A stretch of 64,000 nucleotides of DNA from Bacteroidales bacterium (GTDB taxonomy: Bacteria; Bacteroidota; Bacteroidia; Bacteroidales; UBA932). Positions within the stretch are counted from its first letter, which is position 1. Each line of letters begins with the position of its first letter. The translations under genes and the position numbers were made by a program. The notes beneath the pieces were generated by a model. That model saw only the letters and a list, made by a program, of their open reading frames with translations. It had not been told where the DNA came from and searched no databases. This document shows positions 24,723-33,896 of this stretch, piece after piece. The stretch lies in NCBI GenBank assembly GCA_022648685.1, contig JALCMW010000009.1, forward strand, positions 1 to 64,000. The letters are read 5' to 3'.

Positions 24723-25628
24723 ATGGAAACACATCTTCATCACGAACACAACACGGGAATAACTTCACTGAATGGAATATATATCATTTCCATAATCATC
24801 AACTTCCTTTTCGTAATAATAGAAGCGGCGATAGGATTCAAGGCGGATTCCCTAGGGCTGCTCTCGGACGCAGGACATAATCTGGGTGACGTTTTCAGTC
24901 TGCTGTTGGCAATGATAGCATTCAAACTCGCTTCAAGTCACGGAACCAAACGCTTCACATACGGTTACCGGAAAAGTTCCGTACTGATATCACTTCTAAA
25001 TGCAATAATTCTCCTTATAGCCGTTGGCGCCATCATAATCGAAAGCATACATAAACTCTCAGATCCGGGCAGTCTGGACGTAAACGGACAGGCAGTTTCA
25101 TGGACAGCCGGAATCGGAATAATAGTAAACGGAGTCACTGCACTACTGTTGATGAAACAACAGAAACATGATTTGAATACCAGGGGAGCATTTCTTCACA
25201 TGATTGCGGATACTTTGGTTTCGATCGGTGTAGTGATATCCGGAATAGTGATAACTGTCACAGGCTGGTCCGTAATCGATCCTGTAATAAGTCTCATAAT
25301 TGCGGGCATCATATTGATTACCACCTGGAATCTGCTTTCAGAAAGCCTGAAAATGAGTATAGATGCCGTTCCCCAAGAAATAAATACGGATGAAATCATG
25401 AAATTGATGGAATCCGAATCAGGTGTCACAAACATACATCATCTGCATATCTGGGCCATCAGCACCACTGAAATCGCATTGACGGCACATGTAGTAATAG
25501 ACAATCTGAAAGATATGGACGAAATCACGGCGGATCTGAAGCGGAAACTTAATGAAAAGGGTATCGACCATACCACACTGCAAATTGAAAGGCAATGCAC
25601 CGATTGCCATGACGAAGAATGCTGTTGA
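24723..25628 (+). CDS. Cation diffusion facilitator (CDF) transporter, CzcD type
   Basis: This 301-residue inner-membrane protein has six predicted transmembrane helices. Helices II and V carry the metal-site residues in DSLGLLSDAGHNLGD and FLHMIADTLVSIGV, the HxxxD/DxxxD arrangement of Zn-transporting CDF proteins. The N-terminus is His-rich (METHLHHEHN) and the C-terminus ends in a Cys/His cluster (CTDCHDEECC), possible metal-sensing tails. The cytosolic domain contains HHLHIWAISTTEIALTAHV. It exports Zn(II) or a similar divalent metal in exchange for protons. It is co-transcribed with glycerate kinase and convergent with a small hydrolase. Confidence 0.92.
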   Translation: METHLHHEHNTGITSLNGIYIISIIINFLFVIIEAAIGFKADSLGLLSDAGHNLGDVFSLLLAMIAFKLASSHGTKRFTYGYRKSSVLISLLNAIILLIAVGAIIIESIHKLSDPGSLDVNGQAVSWTAGIGIIVNGVTALLLMKQQKHDLNTRGAFLHMIADTLVSIGVVISGIVITVTGWSVIDPVISLIIAGIILITTWNLLSESLKMSIDAVPQEINTDEIMKLMESESGVTNIHHLHIWAISTTEIALTAHVVIDNLKDMDEITADLKRKLNEKGIDHTTLQIERQCTDCHDEECC

Positions 25629-25630
25629 AC

Positions 25631-26293
25631 TTAACCAAGGTCAAGCATATGCAGGATCTCGGGGATCAAGAGTGACAAAACAAACTCTTCTTCCATACAA
25701 TGTGTTCCGGAATACATAGTATAAGTTTTTCCGAAATACTTCCTGTATGTACGGATACTGACTATTCCGCTGATCCTGTATCTGTCTTTTGTACCGAAGA
25801 AAGCATGGAAACGGTCTTTGCTTCCCTCATATGGCGAATTAGACAATGCGATATCACGATAATGTTTCCATTTCTTTATCGTTCCATATCTGAAATGCAG
25901 AGATTGCCTGTCTCCCGGTTTCGGTTTGTAGATCTTATCCAGCAAGAACGTTACACCGGGAATCAAAGCCAGCCAGGACAAGTATGTAAAATACAAGGGG
26001 GCATTCAGGGAAGGGGAAACCAACACATGCGGATAACCTTTTAAAGCGATGGCATGTATCGAACCGAGTGATTCTCCGAGAATAAGTGAAGGTTTTATTT
26101 CATCAGTCCACATACCGATCTGTCCGGACGCCTTTCCTGGATCGAAATCGTATGTCCTTACAATGACATTAATACTCACGCCCTTGTCTTTTTCAATATA
26201 ACCGTTGATCCTTTCATTCAAAATTGAAGGTATACGGCTTTCTCCGCCGCCGCCCATGCCGTGGACATACAATAAATTTATTTCTTTCATCAA
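25631..26293 (-). CDS. Alpha/beta hydrolase
   Basis: This 220-residue protein has an alpha/beta-hydrolase layout: LLYVHGMGGGGESRI forms the oxyanion loop region, LILGESLGSIHAIAL is the nucleophile elbow with the catalytic serine, and GTHCMEEEFV near the C-terminus supplies a histidine. It has no signal peptide. The substrate is unknown; small esterases of this kind are common. It lies tail to tail with the CDF transporter (2-base gap), and its upstream region is shared with the divergent C1 peptidase. Confidence 0.75.
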   Translation of the reverse strand: MMKEINLLYVHGMGGGGESRIPSILNERINGYIEKDKGVSINVIVRTYDFDPGKASGQIGMWTDEIKPSLILGESLGSIHAIALKGYPHVLVSPSLNAPLYFTYLSWLALIPGVTFLLDKIYKPKPGDRQSLHFRYGTIKKWKHYRDIALSNSPYEGSKDRFHAFFGTKDRYRISGIVSIRTYRKYFGKTYTMYSGTHCMEEEFVLSLLIPEILHMLDLG

Positions 26294-26340
26294 GAATTTC
26301 CTATTAATTGATAATTATTGTAAATTTATAAATTATATCA

Positions 26341-26348
26341 TAATTTTG
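26341..26348 (+). promoter_or_regulatory. C1 peptidase-pssA promoter
   Basis: TAATTTTG fits TAnnTTTG. A TTG at 26318-26320, 20 bases upstream, could be the -33 element. The ATG at 26388 follows by 39 bases. Confidence 0.55.
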
Positions 26349-26387
26349 CGTCATATCAAAAAATTCAATACTAATTTAATCGATCAA

Positions 26388-27596
26388 ATGAGAGCTTTCA
26401 AAACTATCGTGGCGACATTTTCAGTTGCCGTGCTTTCGGTATTTTGCGTATCCGCCCAAAACAAGACGGTACAAAAAGCCAAAACTCCGGATTATGAATT
26501 TACTACTGTCAAAGAGAATCCCATCACTCCGATAAAGAATCAATATCGTTCCGGAACCTGCTGGTGTTTCTCGACCATAGGATTTCTCGAATCCGAGGTT
26601 ATAAGACTGAAAGGCATAAAAGACACTACAATGTATCCCGATCTTTCGGAAATGTTCGTTGTAAGCAAATCATATCATGACAGAGCGGTAAAATACGTAA
26701 GACTAGACGGCAAACTGAATTTCGGTGCCGGAAGCGAGGCCGACGATGTCCTTGACGTGATAAGGGAATACGGAATCGTACCTCAAAGCGCACAGACCGG
26801 TTTGAATTACGGTACAGATCTTCCGGTTCACAACGAGATGGATGCAGCTCTTGCGGCTTATGTTGGAGCCATTGCAAAGAACCCGAACAAGACCCTCACC
26901 ACAGCGTGGCTGAAAGGTTACGACGGCATTCTGTCGGCATATCTTGGAGAGTGCCCCGAAAATTTCACTGTAGACGGAAAATCCTATACTCCGGAATCCT
27001 ACAGGGATTATCTTGATATAAAACCTGATGATTATGTTACTTTGACATCATTTACACATCATCCTTTCTATAAGACGTTTGCAATTGAGGTTGCTGATAA
27101 TTGGAGATGGGACAGCGCATACAACGTACCTCTGGATGATTTCATCAAGGTACTTGACAACGCCATAAACAAAGGATATACAGTAGCATGGGGTTCCGAT
27201 GTAAGCGAAAAAGGCTTTACAAGAAACGGAATAGCAGTATTGCTTCCGGATTCAAATAAGAAATCGGGATCGGATCAGGAACACTGGACGGGCAAGGTTG
27301 CCGACAGTACGAAAAAAGCTACTCTTCCTGTGGAAATGACTGTTACTCAGGAATCACGCCAGAAGGGCTTTGACAATAAACAAACCACTGACGATCATGG
27401 AATGCAGATTTTCGGCATAGCAAAAGACCAGAACGGTAATAAATATTATATGGTGAAGAATTCATGGGGTGAAACCGGAAAATACAAAGGAATCTGGTAC
27501 GCATCTGAAGCGTTTGTAAGAGCCAAATCGATGGACATTATGATCAATAAGAGCGCGCTTCCGAAAGATATCGCCAAAAAATTGGGAATTAAATAA
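26388..27596 (+). CDS. Secreted C1B cysteine peptidase (bleomycin hydrolase/aminopeptidase C-like)
   Basis: This 402-residue protein has a signal peptide (MRAFKTIVATFSVAVLSVFCVSAQ). The papain-like core has KNQYRSGTCWCFSTIGFLES with the catalytic cysteine, DDHGMQIFGIAKDQNG with the histidine and YMVKNSWGETG with the asparagine, and matches family C1B. Cytosolic PepC and bleomycin hydrolase lack a signal; Bacteroidales versions are exported, probably to the periplasm, for peptide trimming. I chose ATG 26388 because an upstream in-frame start would run through the promoter. pssA follows after 16 bases. Confidence 0.88.
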   Translation: MRAFKTIVATFSVAVLSVFCVSAQNKTVQKAKTPDYEFTTVKENPITPIKNQYRSGTCWCFSTIGFLESEVIRLKGIKDTTMYPDLSEMFVVSKSYHDRAVKYVRLDGKLNFGAGSEADDVLDVIREYGIVPQSAQTGLNYGTDLPVHNEMDAALAAYVGAIAKNPNKTLTTAWLKGYDGILSAYLGECPENFTVDGKSYTPESYRDYLDIKPDDYVTLTSFTHHPFYKTFAIEVADNWRWDSAYNVPLDDFIKVLDNAINKGYTVAWGSDVSEKGFTRNGIAVLLPDSNKKSGSDQEHWTGKVADSTKKATLPVEMTVTQESRQKGFDNKQTTDDHGMQIFGIAKDQNGNKYYMVKNSWGETGKYKGIWYASEAFVRAKSMDIMINKSALPKDIAKKLGIK

Positions 27597-27612
27597 TTCC
27601 GTTTACAAATCG

Positions 27613-28362
27613 ATGAATATCAAAAAGAATATTCCTAATACTGTCACCTCAATGAATCTGCTTTGCGGAGTCCTTGGGGTGATTTTCACCTTAAAAGCAC
27701 GGACGGATATCGCTTTCCCTCTCATGATAGCGGCGTCGGTTTTCGACTTTTTAGACGGGTTCACAGCAAGACTGCTCAAGGTATATTCGGAAATGGGAAA
27801 GGAACTGGATTCATTATCGGATCTTGTAAGTTTCGGAATCCTGCCATCCCTGTTGCTTTATGAAACAATGGTATCGAAGACGGAACATGAAACATTCTTG
27901 TGTTATATTCCTCTTCTCATTGCCGTCTTTTCGGCACTCAGACTTGCAAAGTTCAATATAGACACACGGCAGTCATTCAACTTCATTGGCTTAGCCACTC
28001 CGGCCTCTGCGATGATATGCGGATCGCTGGCCTATTTCGTCAACGCCGAACCTGAAAGTTTCCTTGCGGAATGGTCTGGAGGAGTCATCTTCATCCCGGT
28101 ACTGTCGGTAATACTTGCAACTTTGATGGTAAGTGAAATACCAATGTTCTCAATGAAAATAAAAAAAGATTCATCCGATTACCTAACAAAGATGAAAAGG
28201 ACGGCTTTCTTCTCGGTAGCGGCAATATGTATGGTAATCGTAGCTGTCCTCGGGCAAAACTGGTCTTTGGCGGTATTGCTTATCTTTTCATGTTATGTAA
28301 TCATGAATCTCCTTTTCCTGTTTCTGAAAACACCGTCAAAAGGGATTCCTTCACAACAATAA
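27613..28362 (+). CDS. pssA: CDP-diacylglycerol--serine O-phosphatidyltransferase
   Basis: This 249-residue polytopic inner-membrane enzyme has the CDP-alcohol phosphotransferase motif spread through DGFTARLLKVYSEMGKELDS and the following LSD (DGxxAR...G...D...D). It makes phosphatidylserine, the precursor of phosphatidylethanolamine. About seven hydrophobic segments are visible. The N-terminus NIPNTVTSMNLLCGVLGVIF is typical of the family's first helix. It is co-transcribed with the C1 peptidase and followed by a strong bidirectional terminator at 28415. Confidence 0.92.
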   Translation: MNIKKNIPNTVTSMNLLCGVLGVIFTLKARTDIAFPLMIAASVFDFLDGFTARLLKVYSEMGKELDSLSDLVSFGILPSLLLYETMVSKTEHETFLCYIPLLIAVFSALRLAKFNIDTRQSFNFIGLATPASAMICGSLAYFVNAEPESFLAEWSGGVIFIPVLSVILATLMVSEIPMFSMKIKKDSSDYLTKMKRTAFFSVAAICMVIVAVLGQNWSLAVLLIFSCYVIMNLLFLFLKTPSKGIPSQQ

Positions 28363-28414
28363 GTCAAGACCGGATTTTACGTATCCGAAAAAACGTAATT
28401 GCAAAGACAAAATA

Positions 28415-28461
28415 AAGATGGCGGCCTTGAAGTCATACTGACTATGAGGGCCGCCATCTTT
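28415..28461. terminator. Bidirectional terminator between pssA and rubrerythrin
   Basis: AAGATGGCGGCC pairs with GGCCGCCATCTT, extended by TGAAGTCA/TGACTATGA-type inner pairing. Each side has an AT-rich, T-containing tail. It lies between convergent pssA and the rubrerythrin gene and can serve both. Confidence 0.75.
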
Positions 28462-28505
28462 ATATATAACCGATGCCGTAAATCTACAACATCATATATA
28501 CGGAA

Positions 28506-29048
28506 CTAATAATTCTCAGCTTTTACCTGGAAATAGCTTCTGGGGTGCTTGCATACGGGACAAACTTCCGGAGCTTTCTTTCCTATCACTATATGGCCGC
28601 AATTTGAACACTGCCAGATCGTATCTTCATCTTTGGAGAAAACAACGGAATCCTTTACGTTCTTAAGTAATTTACGGAATCTTTCCTCATGGGTTTTCTC
28701 TATATCGGCAACTTTCTCGAAAAGAAATGCAATTTCGTCAAATCCCTCTTCTTTGGCATCTTTTGCAAAAGAAGGATACATATCCGTCCATTCATAGTAC
28801 TCTCCGGCTGCAGCATCCTCCAGATTTGCTTCGGTATCCGGAATTTCTCCGTTATGAAGAATCTTGAACCAGATTTTCGCATGCTCTTTCTCATTGTTTG
28901 CAGTCTCGTCAAACAAGTCCCCTATCTGTACATAACCATCTTTCCTCGCTTTTGACGCATAATACGTATACTTATTACGAGCCTTAGACTCGCCTGCGAA
29001 AGCCGATTCCAAATTCGCTTCCGTTTTTGTCCCTTTCAATTCTTTCAT
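28506..29048 (-). CDS. rbr: Rubrerythrin
   Basis: This 180-residue protein has an N-terminal ferritin-like diiron domain ([48 protein letters not shown] with the metal glutamates and histidines) and a C-terminal rubredoxin domain ([20 protein letters not shown]). It reduces hydrogen peroxide and protects anaerobes from oxygen. Length and domain order are standard. It is a single gene with a TATTTTTG promoter 28 bases upstream. Its presence supports an anaerobic host. Confidence 0.96.
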   Translation of the reverse strand: MKELKGTKTEANLESAFAGESKARNKYTYYASKARKDGYVQIGDLFDETANNEKEHAKIWFKILHNGEIPDTEANLEDAAAGEYYEWTDMYPSFAKDAKEEGFDEIAFLFEKVADIEKTHEERFRKLLKNVKDSVVFSKDEDTIWQCSNCGHIVIGKKAPEVCPVCKHPRSYFQVKAENY

Positions 29049-29076
29049 GATCAGTATTGTTTATATGTTATACAAG

Positions 29077-29084
29077 CAAAAATA
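29077..29084 (-). promoter_or_regulatory. Rubrerythrin promoter, -7 box
   Basis: On the minus strand TATTTTTG lies 28 bases before the ATG at 29048. It is divergent from the GH25 gene's box. Confidence 0.5.
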
Positions 29085-29108
29085 ATAAAAAGAAAAAGAT
29101 ATAACTAG

Positions 29109-29116
29109 TATCTTTG
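29109..29116 (+). promoter_or_regulatory. GH25 lysozyme promoter, -7 box
   Basis: TATCTTTG lies 20 bases before the ATG at 29137, an exact TAnnTTTG match. Confidence 0.55.
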
Positions 29117-29136
29117 TACATATAAATAAATGATAT

Positions 29137-30009
29137 ATGACTGCCGCATCATATAAGAAGAAACCCTTGAAAACAGGCACCGGAAAGAAGCGTAAGAAGC
29201 CAAAGAAAAGAAGCCGCAAGAAAAAAGCCGTAAAAATGAATCTTGCAGCAATCATATCCATATCCGCTGCAATACTTATCTTGATACTGATTACTCTGTA
29301 CTTAGGCAACCGTGAAATCAATAAAGCATTACCAGAGACTTTAGGTTACGAAGAATCGGGAACTGCCATTCCAAAGGGAAATTACAAATACGGAATAGAT
29401 ATCTCCCACCACAACAACCAGGATATAAACTGGTCCGACATAACAATAATGACGGACAGAAAAGGAAATACGGTGAAATCCCTGAAAAAAGCAAAGGACA
29501 TATATCCGGTTTCCTTTGTCATTATGAAAGCGACAGAAGGAATGACTATGAAAGACAAAAAATTCGAAAAGTGGTGGGAGGATGCAGGAAAAGCCGGGAT
29601 CAAAAGAGGAGCATATCACTTTTTCCGATCTTCCAAAAACCCGGGGCTGCAAGCACGTCTTTTCATCAGGACGGTAGGACCACTGGATGCAAATGATTTG
29701 CCGCCAATCCTGGATCTTGAAACAATACATAGGGGCTGTTCGAACAGAACTTTGAATTCCAGGGCTTTGAAATGGCTGGAATATGTCGGTAACCATTACA
29801 AAAGAAAACCGATAGTATATACTTCCACATATTTTGCCATGAATGTACTGGACAAAGACATAACAGGACGCTACCCTATCTGGATATCGGATTTCAGAGG
29901 CAAGGAACCGGAAATAAATGACTGGTACATCTGGCAATTCACAGACAAGGCGGTGGTATACGGCATACAGGGCCCCGTCGACCTTGATGTCATGAAAAAT
30001 AATTACTAA
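29137..30009 (+). CDS. Membrane-anchored GH25 lysozyme-like muramidase
   Basis: This 290-residue protein has a very basic N-terminus (about 30 Lys/Arg-rich residues) and one transmembrane helix (about 33-55, LAAIISISAAILILILITLY). The rest is a GH25 domain: YGIDISHHNNQDINW holds the first catalytic-site aspartate, RGAYHFFRSS follows, and PPILDLET supplies the Asp-x-Glu pair. It cleaves peptidoglycan between MurNAc and GlcNAc. The membrane anchor and lack of phage genes suggest a housekeeping cell-wall role, or an antagonism role, rather than an endolysin. It is a single gene with its own promoter, terminating near the hairpin at 30080. Confidence 0.88.
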   Translation: MTAASYKKKPLKTGTGKKRKKPKKRSRKKKAVKMNLAAIISISAAILILILITLYLGNREINKALPETLGYEESGTAIPKGNYKYGIDISHHNNQDINWSDITIMTDRKGNTVKSLKKAKDIYPVSFVIMKATEGMTMKDKKFEKWWEDAGKAGIKRGAYHFFRSSKNPGLQARLFIRTVGPLDANDLPPILDLETIHRGCSNRTLNSRALKWLEYVGNHYKRKPIVYTSTYFAMNVLDKDITGRYPIWISDFRGKEPEINDWYIWQFTDKAVVYGIQGPVDLDVMKNNY

Positions 30010-30079
30010 TCCAGGACCGTATCAAACGATGTGACGTATGCTGCAATCAAGAATTCCGAAACCCTGGATATAAAATAAA

Positions 30080-30107
30080 GAAGAGACCGTCGGTTGGCGG
30101 TCTCTTC
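30080..30107 (-). terminator. Terminator of gapA (possibly bidirectional)
   Basis: GAAGAGACCG pairs with CGGTCTCTTC around a short loop. On the minus strand a TTTATTTTA tail follows, favouring gapA. The plus strand (GH25) has only an A-rich tail. Confidence 0.7.
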
Positions 30108-30129
30108 AAAATATTAATAACTGACGAAA

Positions 30130-31149
<1,020 letters not shown>

Positions 31150-31198
31150 TTAAACAAATTTCTTTTACTAACCATTAGTGTTTCCTACAAAAACGGTG

Positions 31199-31206
31199 CA
31201 AAAATA
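31199..31206 (-). promoter_or_regulatory. gapA promoter, -7 box
   Basis: On the minus strand TATTTTTG. Transcription from here gives a leader of about 65 bases before the gapA ATG at 31128. Confidence 0.5.
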
Positions 31207-31227
31207 CTAAAAAATATGAATAATCCC

Positions 31228-31235
31228 TATATTTG
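31228..31235 (+). promoter_or_regulatory. surE-lpxB promoter, -7 box
   Basis: TATATTTG lies 16 bases before the ATG at 31252. The expected start point is about 31240, which gives a very short leader. Confidence 0.55.
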
Positions 31236-31251
31236 CAGAAATTAAATGAAT

Positions 31252-32061
31252 ATGAACATTCTGATTACCAATGACGACGGATATAAGGCGAAAGGCATAC
31301 ATTATTTGGCAGAAATCATGTGCCAATTTGGCAATATTACTGTCATAGCTCCAAAAAGACATCAATCCGGAATGAGTACGGCAGTATCGCTGGGACAGGA
31401 TAAAATTTCTTACAAAGAATTGCCTGAAGAAAAAAACGGGAAATGGGCATATCTGGATGCCACCCCGGCGAGCTGCATAAAATATGGATTCAATTTCAAA
31501 TTCAGGGATATCCACCCGGATGTTGTTGTATGCGGTATAAACCACGGCTCGAATGCTGCAAGCGCCGCCTGTTATTCCGGAACACTGGGAGCAGCCGAAG
31601 AAGCTGCATTGAACAATGTTCCTTCAATTGCCGTCTCAATTGATGACGGATCACATGATCCCGACTTTTCAGCCGTCGGAGCTTACTTTCCGGATATTTT
31701 CAGAAAAATAATGTCCTCGCTGCCTGATAAATACGGAATTTTCTACAATATCAATTTCCCGGGGCTTCCAGCGGATAAAATCATAGGAACCAGAATAGGC
31801 CGCCAAGGCTTGGGCAAATGGGTAAGGGAATTCGTATTAAGCGGTAAGCCCCTGGAAGGGCGAAATTGCAAAAATTGCGATGGCAACGAGACATTGTACA
31901 ACATGACCGGAGATTTCATGGACAGCGACCTGAATACGCAGGATGCCGATCATTGGCTGATGAACGAAGGCTTCATCTCAATAGTACCGGACAAACTGGA
32001 CAAGACTGACTACATGGAAAAACAAAGGCTTGAAGGGCTTGGATTCAACGTTAATTTCTGA
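31252..32061 (+). CDS. surE: 5'/3'-nucleotidase SurE
   Basis: This 269-residue protein has the SurE metal motif ILITNDDGYKAKG, HQSGMSTAV, INHGSNAASAACYSGTLGAA and the family C-terminus. It hydrolyses nucleoside monophosphates and helps survival in stationary phase. I prefer ATG 31252 because family members start M-x-I-L-x-T-N-D-D-G; an ATG 6 bases earlier is possible but almost leaderless. Typical length is 245-270. lpxB follows after 15 bases on the same strand, an arrangement seen in other Bacteroidota. Metal-dependent, cytosolic. Confidence 0.95.
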   Translation: MNILITNDDGYKAKGIHYLAEIMCQFGNITVIAPKRHQSGMSTAVSLGQDKISYKELPEEKNGKWAYLDATPASCIKYGFNFKFRDIHPDVVVCGINHGSNAASAACYSGTLGAAEEAALNNVPSIAVSIDDGSHDPDFSAVGAYFPDIFRKIMSSLPDKYGIFYNINFPGLPADKIIGTRIGRQGLGKWVREFVLSGKPLEGRNCKNCDGNETLYNMTGDFMDSDLNTQDADHWLMNEGFISIVPDKLDKTDYMEKQRLEGLGFNVNF

Positions 32062-32076
32062 CGTAATCATATAATA

Positions 32077-33240
32077 ATGAAATACTATATTATAGCAGGC
32101 GAAGCCTCCGGGGATATGCATGGATCCAATCTGATGAAAGGGATTTACGAAAAAGACAAAGAGGCCGACATCCGATTCTGGGGCGGGAATCTGATGAAAG
32201 ATGTCTATGACGGGCATCAGACCGGAACAGGTCTGGTACATGATTATAAAGAAGGTGCGGTAATAGGGTTCATGCAAGTGATTTTGCATGCCGGCAGATT
32301 CCTGAAAAGATTCAGGGACTGCTGCTCGGACATAATGCAATGGAATCCGGACGTGGTGATACTTATTGATTATCCGGGATTCAATTTCAGAATAGCGGAA
32401 TTTGCTCACAAACACGGATTGAAGACATTCTATTACATTGCTCCGAAAGTCTGGGCGTCAAGGGAACGCAGGGTAAAGAAAATCAAAGCCTACGTTGACA
32501 AACTGTTTATAATCTTTCCTTTTGAAATTCCGTATTTCACGGAAAAAGACGTGCAATTCATATATAAGGGAAACCCGCTCATAGATGCCGTGGACAACTC
32601 CCCTGCCATGCAAGAAAGCAGGAATGACTTTCTTGAGAGAACGGGGATGGAAGACAAACCTTTCATAGCTCTCCTTCCGGGATCACGCAACGGAGAGATA
32701 AAAACCATGATGCCTGTATTCATGGAATTCGCCGACAAGATGATAAAGATTCCGGAATATTCCGGTTACAATTTTTTAATCGCCGGGGCGCCGTCAAGGA
32801 CAACGGATGATTATGCCCCGTACATCAGGGGTCGGGAAAATTATGTAAGACTGATTTTCGATGATAGCTATGCGATCATACGAAATTCCGAAGCTGCAGT
32901 AGTGAATTCCGGTACTGCATCGCTGGAAACGGCCATTATCGGAACTCCACAGGTCGTAGCTTACAAAAGTTCACCGATAAACTTCATGATAGCAAAGAAG
33001 ATAATCCGCATAAAATTCATAAGTCTCGGAAATTTGATTCTTAACAGGTTATGTTTCAGAGAACTGCTCCAATACTATTTCGATTCCGGAAATGTTCTCG
33101 GTGAAATACGGAGAATCCTTGAAGATGAATCCTACAGAAACCATATGCTCTCCGATTACAAAGAGATAAGGGAAGCCCTTGGAGGAAAAGGTGCATCGTT
33201 CGCAGTAGCAGAATCTATGATAGAGGCAATGAAGGATTAA
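32077..33240 (+). CDS. lpxB: Lipid-A-disaccharide synthase
   Basis: This 387-residue GT19 enzyme starts YIIAGEASGDMHGSNLMKGI. It has PKVWASRERRVKKIK, FPFEIPYF, LLPGSRNGEIKTMMPV and VNSGTASLETAIIGTPQVVAYK, all LpxB blocks. It condenses UDP-diacylglucosamine with lipid X to make lipid A disaccharide at the inner membrane surface. It is probably co-transcribed with surE. Its stop codon overlaps the convergent yggS stop by 4 bases. The presence of lpxB and kdsC confirms a Gram-negative envelope. Confidence 0.95.
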   Translation: MKYYIIAGEASGDMHGSNLMKGIYEKDKEADIRFWGGNLMKDVYDGHQTGTGLVHDYKEGAVIGFMQVILHAGRFLKRFRDCCSDIMQWNPDVVILIDYPGFNFRIAEFAHKHGLKTFYYIAPKVWASRERRVKKIKAYVDKLFIIFPFEIPYFTEKDVQFIYKGNPLIDAVDNSPAMQESRNDFLERTGMEDKPFIALLPGSRNGEIKTMMPVFMEFADKMIKIPEYSGYNFLIAGAPSRTTDDYAPYIRGRENYVRLIFDDSYAIIRNSEAAVVNSGTASLETAIIGTPQVVAYKSSPINFMIAKKIIRIKFISLGNLILNRLCFRELLQYYFDSGNVLGEIRRILEDESYRNHMLSDYKEIREALGGKGASFAVAESMIEAMKD

Positions 33241-33896
33241 TATTCCCTCGGACCGAAAATCTTTGTTCCTATCCTGACAATCGTAGAGCCGTATTCCAAA
33301 GCTATTTCGTAATCCCCTGACATTCCTATTGATAATTCTTTGAAATCGGTCAGTTCCGGATGGGCTTTTTCCATCTTTTTCTTGAAACCGGATATCTTTT
33401 CAAAATCCGCTCTTACTGCATTGACGTCCGAAGTATGCGTAGCCATACCCATCAGTCCGCAGATACGCACATGGGGATATCCGCCATTATCGTCCAATAT
33501 CGCTTCGATCTCGTCTCCGGTGAAACCGTGTTTGGTTTCTTCGGCGCCAAGATGCAATTCCAGCAGGATATTCATCACTGTTCCGGCTTGACCGCACCAT
33601 GAATCTATGGCACGAAGCAAATGCATTGAATCTACAGATTCGACCATATTTGCGTACGGAAGAACGAACTTGAGTTTATTTGTCTGGAGATGCCCTATGA
33701 AATGCCATTCTACATCCGAAGGCATTTGAGGCACCTTTGATGCGAATTCCTGGGGACGGTTCTCTCCGAATACCCGCTGGCCGGCTCCATAAGCCTCTTC
33801 TAGCACCTGAACGGGATGGAATTTGGATACGGCCACCAATTTCACATTAGCGGGAAGTTCCGAACGCAAATTCTCGAGAACCGAAATGACAGACAT
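33237..33896 (-). CDS. yggS: YggS/PLPBP family pyridoxal phosphate homeostasis protein
   Basis: This 219-residue PLP-binding TIM-barrel protein has LVAVSKFHPV with the PLP lysine, VFGENRPQEFASK, EWHFIGHLQTNKLKFVL, ELSIGMSGDYEIALEYGST and VRIGTKIFG at the C-terminus. It buffers free PLP and is not an enzyme itself. Its ATG overlaps the yidC stop codon by one base, so translation is likely coupled. Length is normal. The yidC-yggS pairing may be specific to this lineage. Confidence 0.93.
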   Translation of the reverse strand: MSVISVLENLRSELPANVKLVAVSKFHPVQVLEEAYGAGQRVFGENRPQEFASKVPQMPSDVEWHFIGHLQTNKLKFVLPYANMVESVDSMHLLRAIDSWCGQAGTVMNILLELHLGAEETKHGFTGDEIEAILDDNGGYPHVRICGLMGMATHTSDVNAVRADFEKISGFKKKMEKAHPELTDFKELSIGMSGDYEIALEYGSTIVRIGTKIFGPREY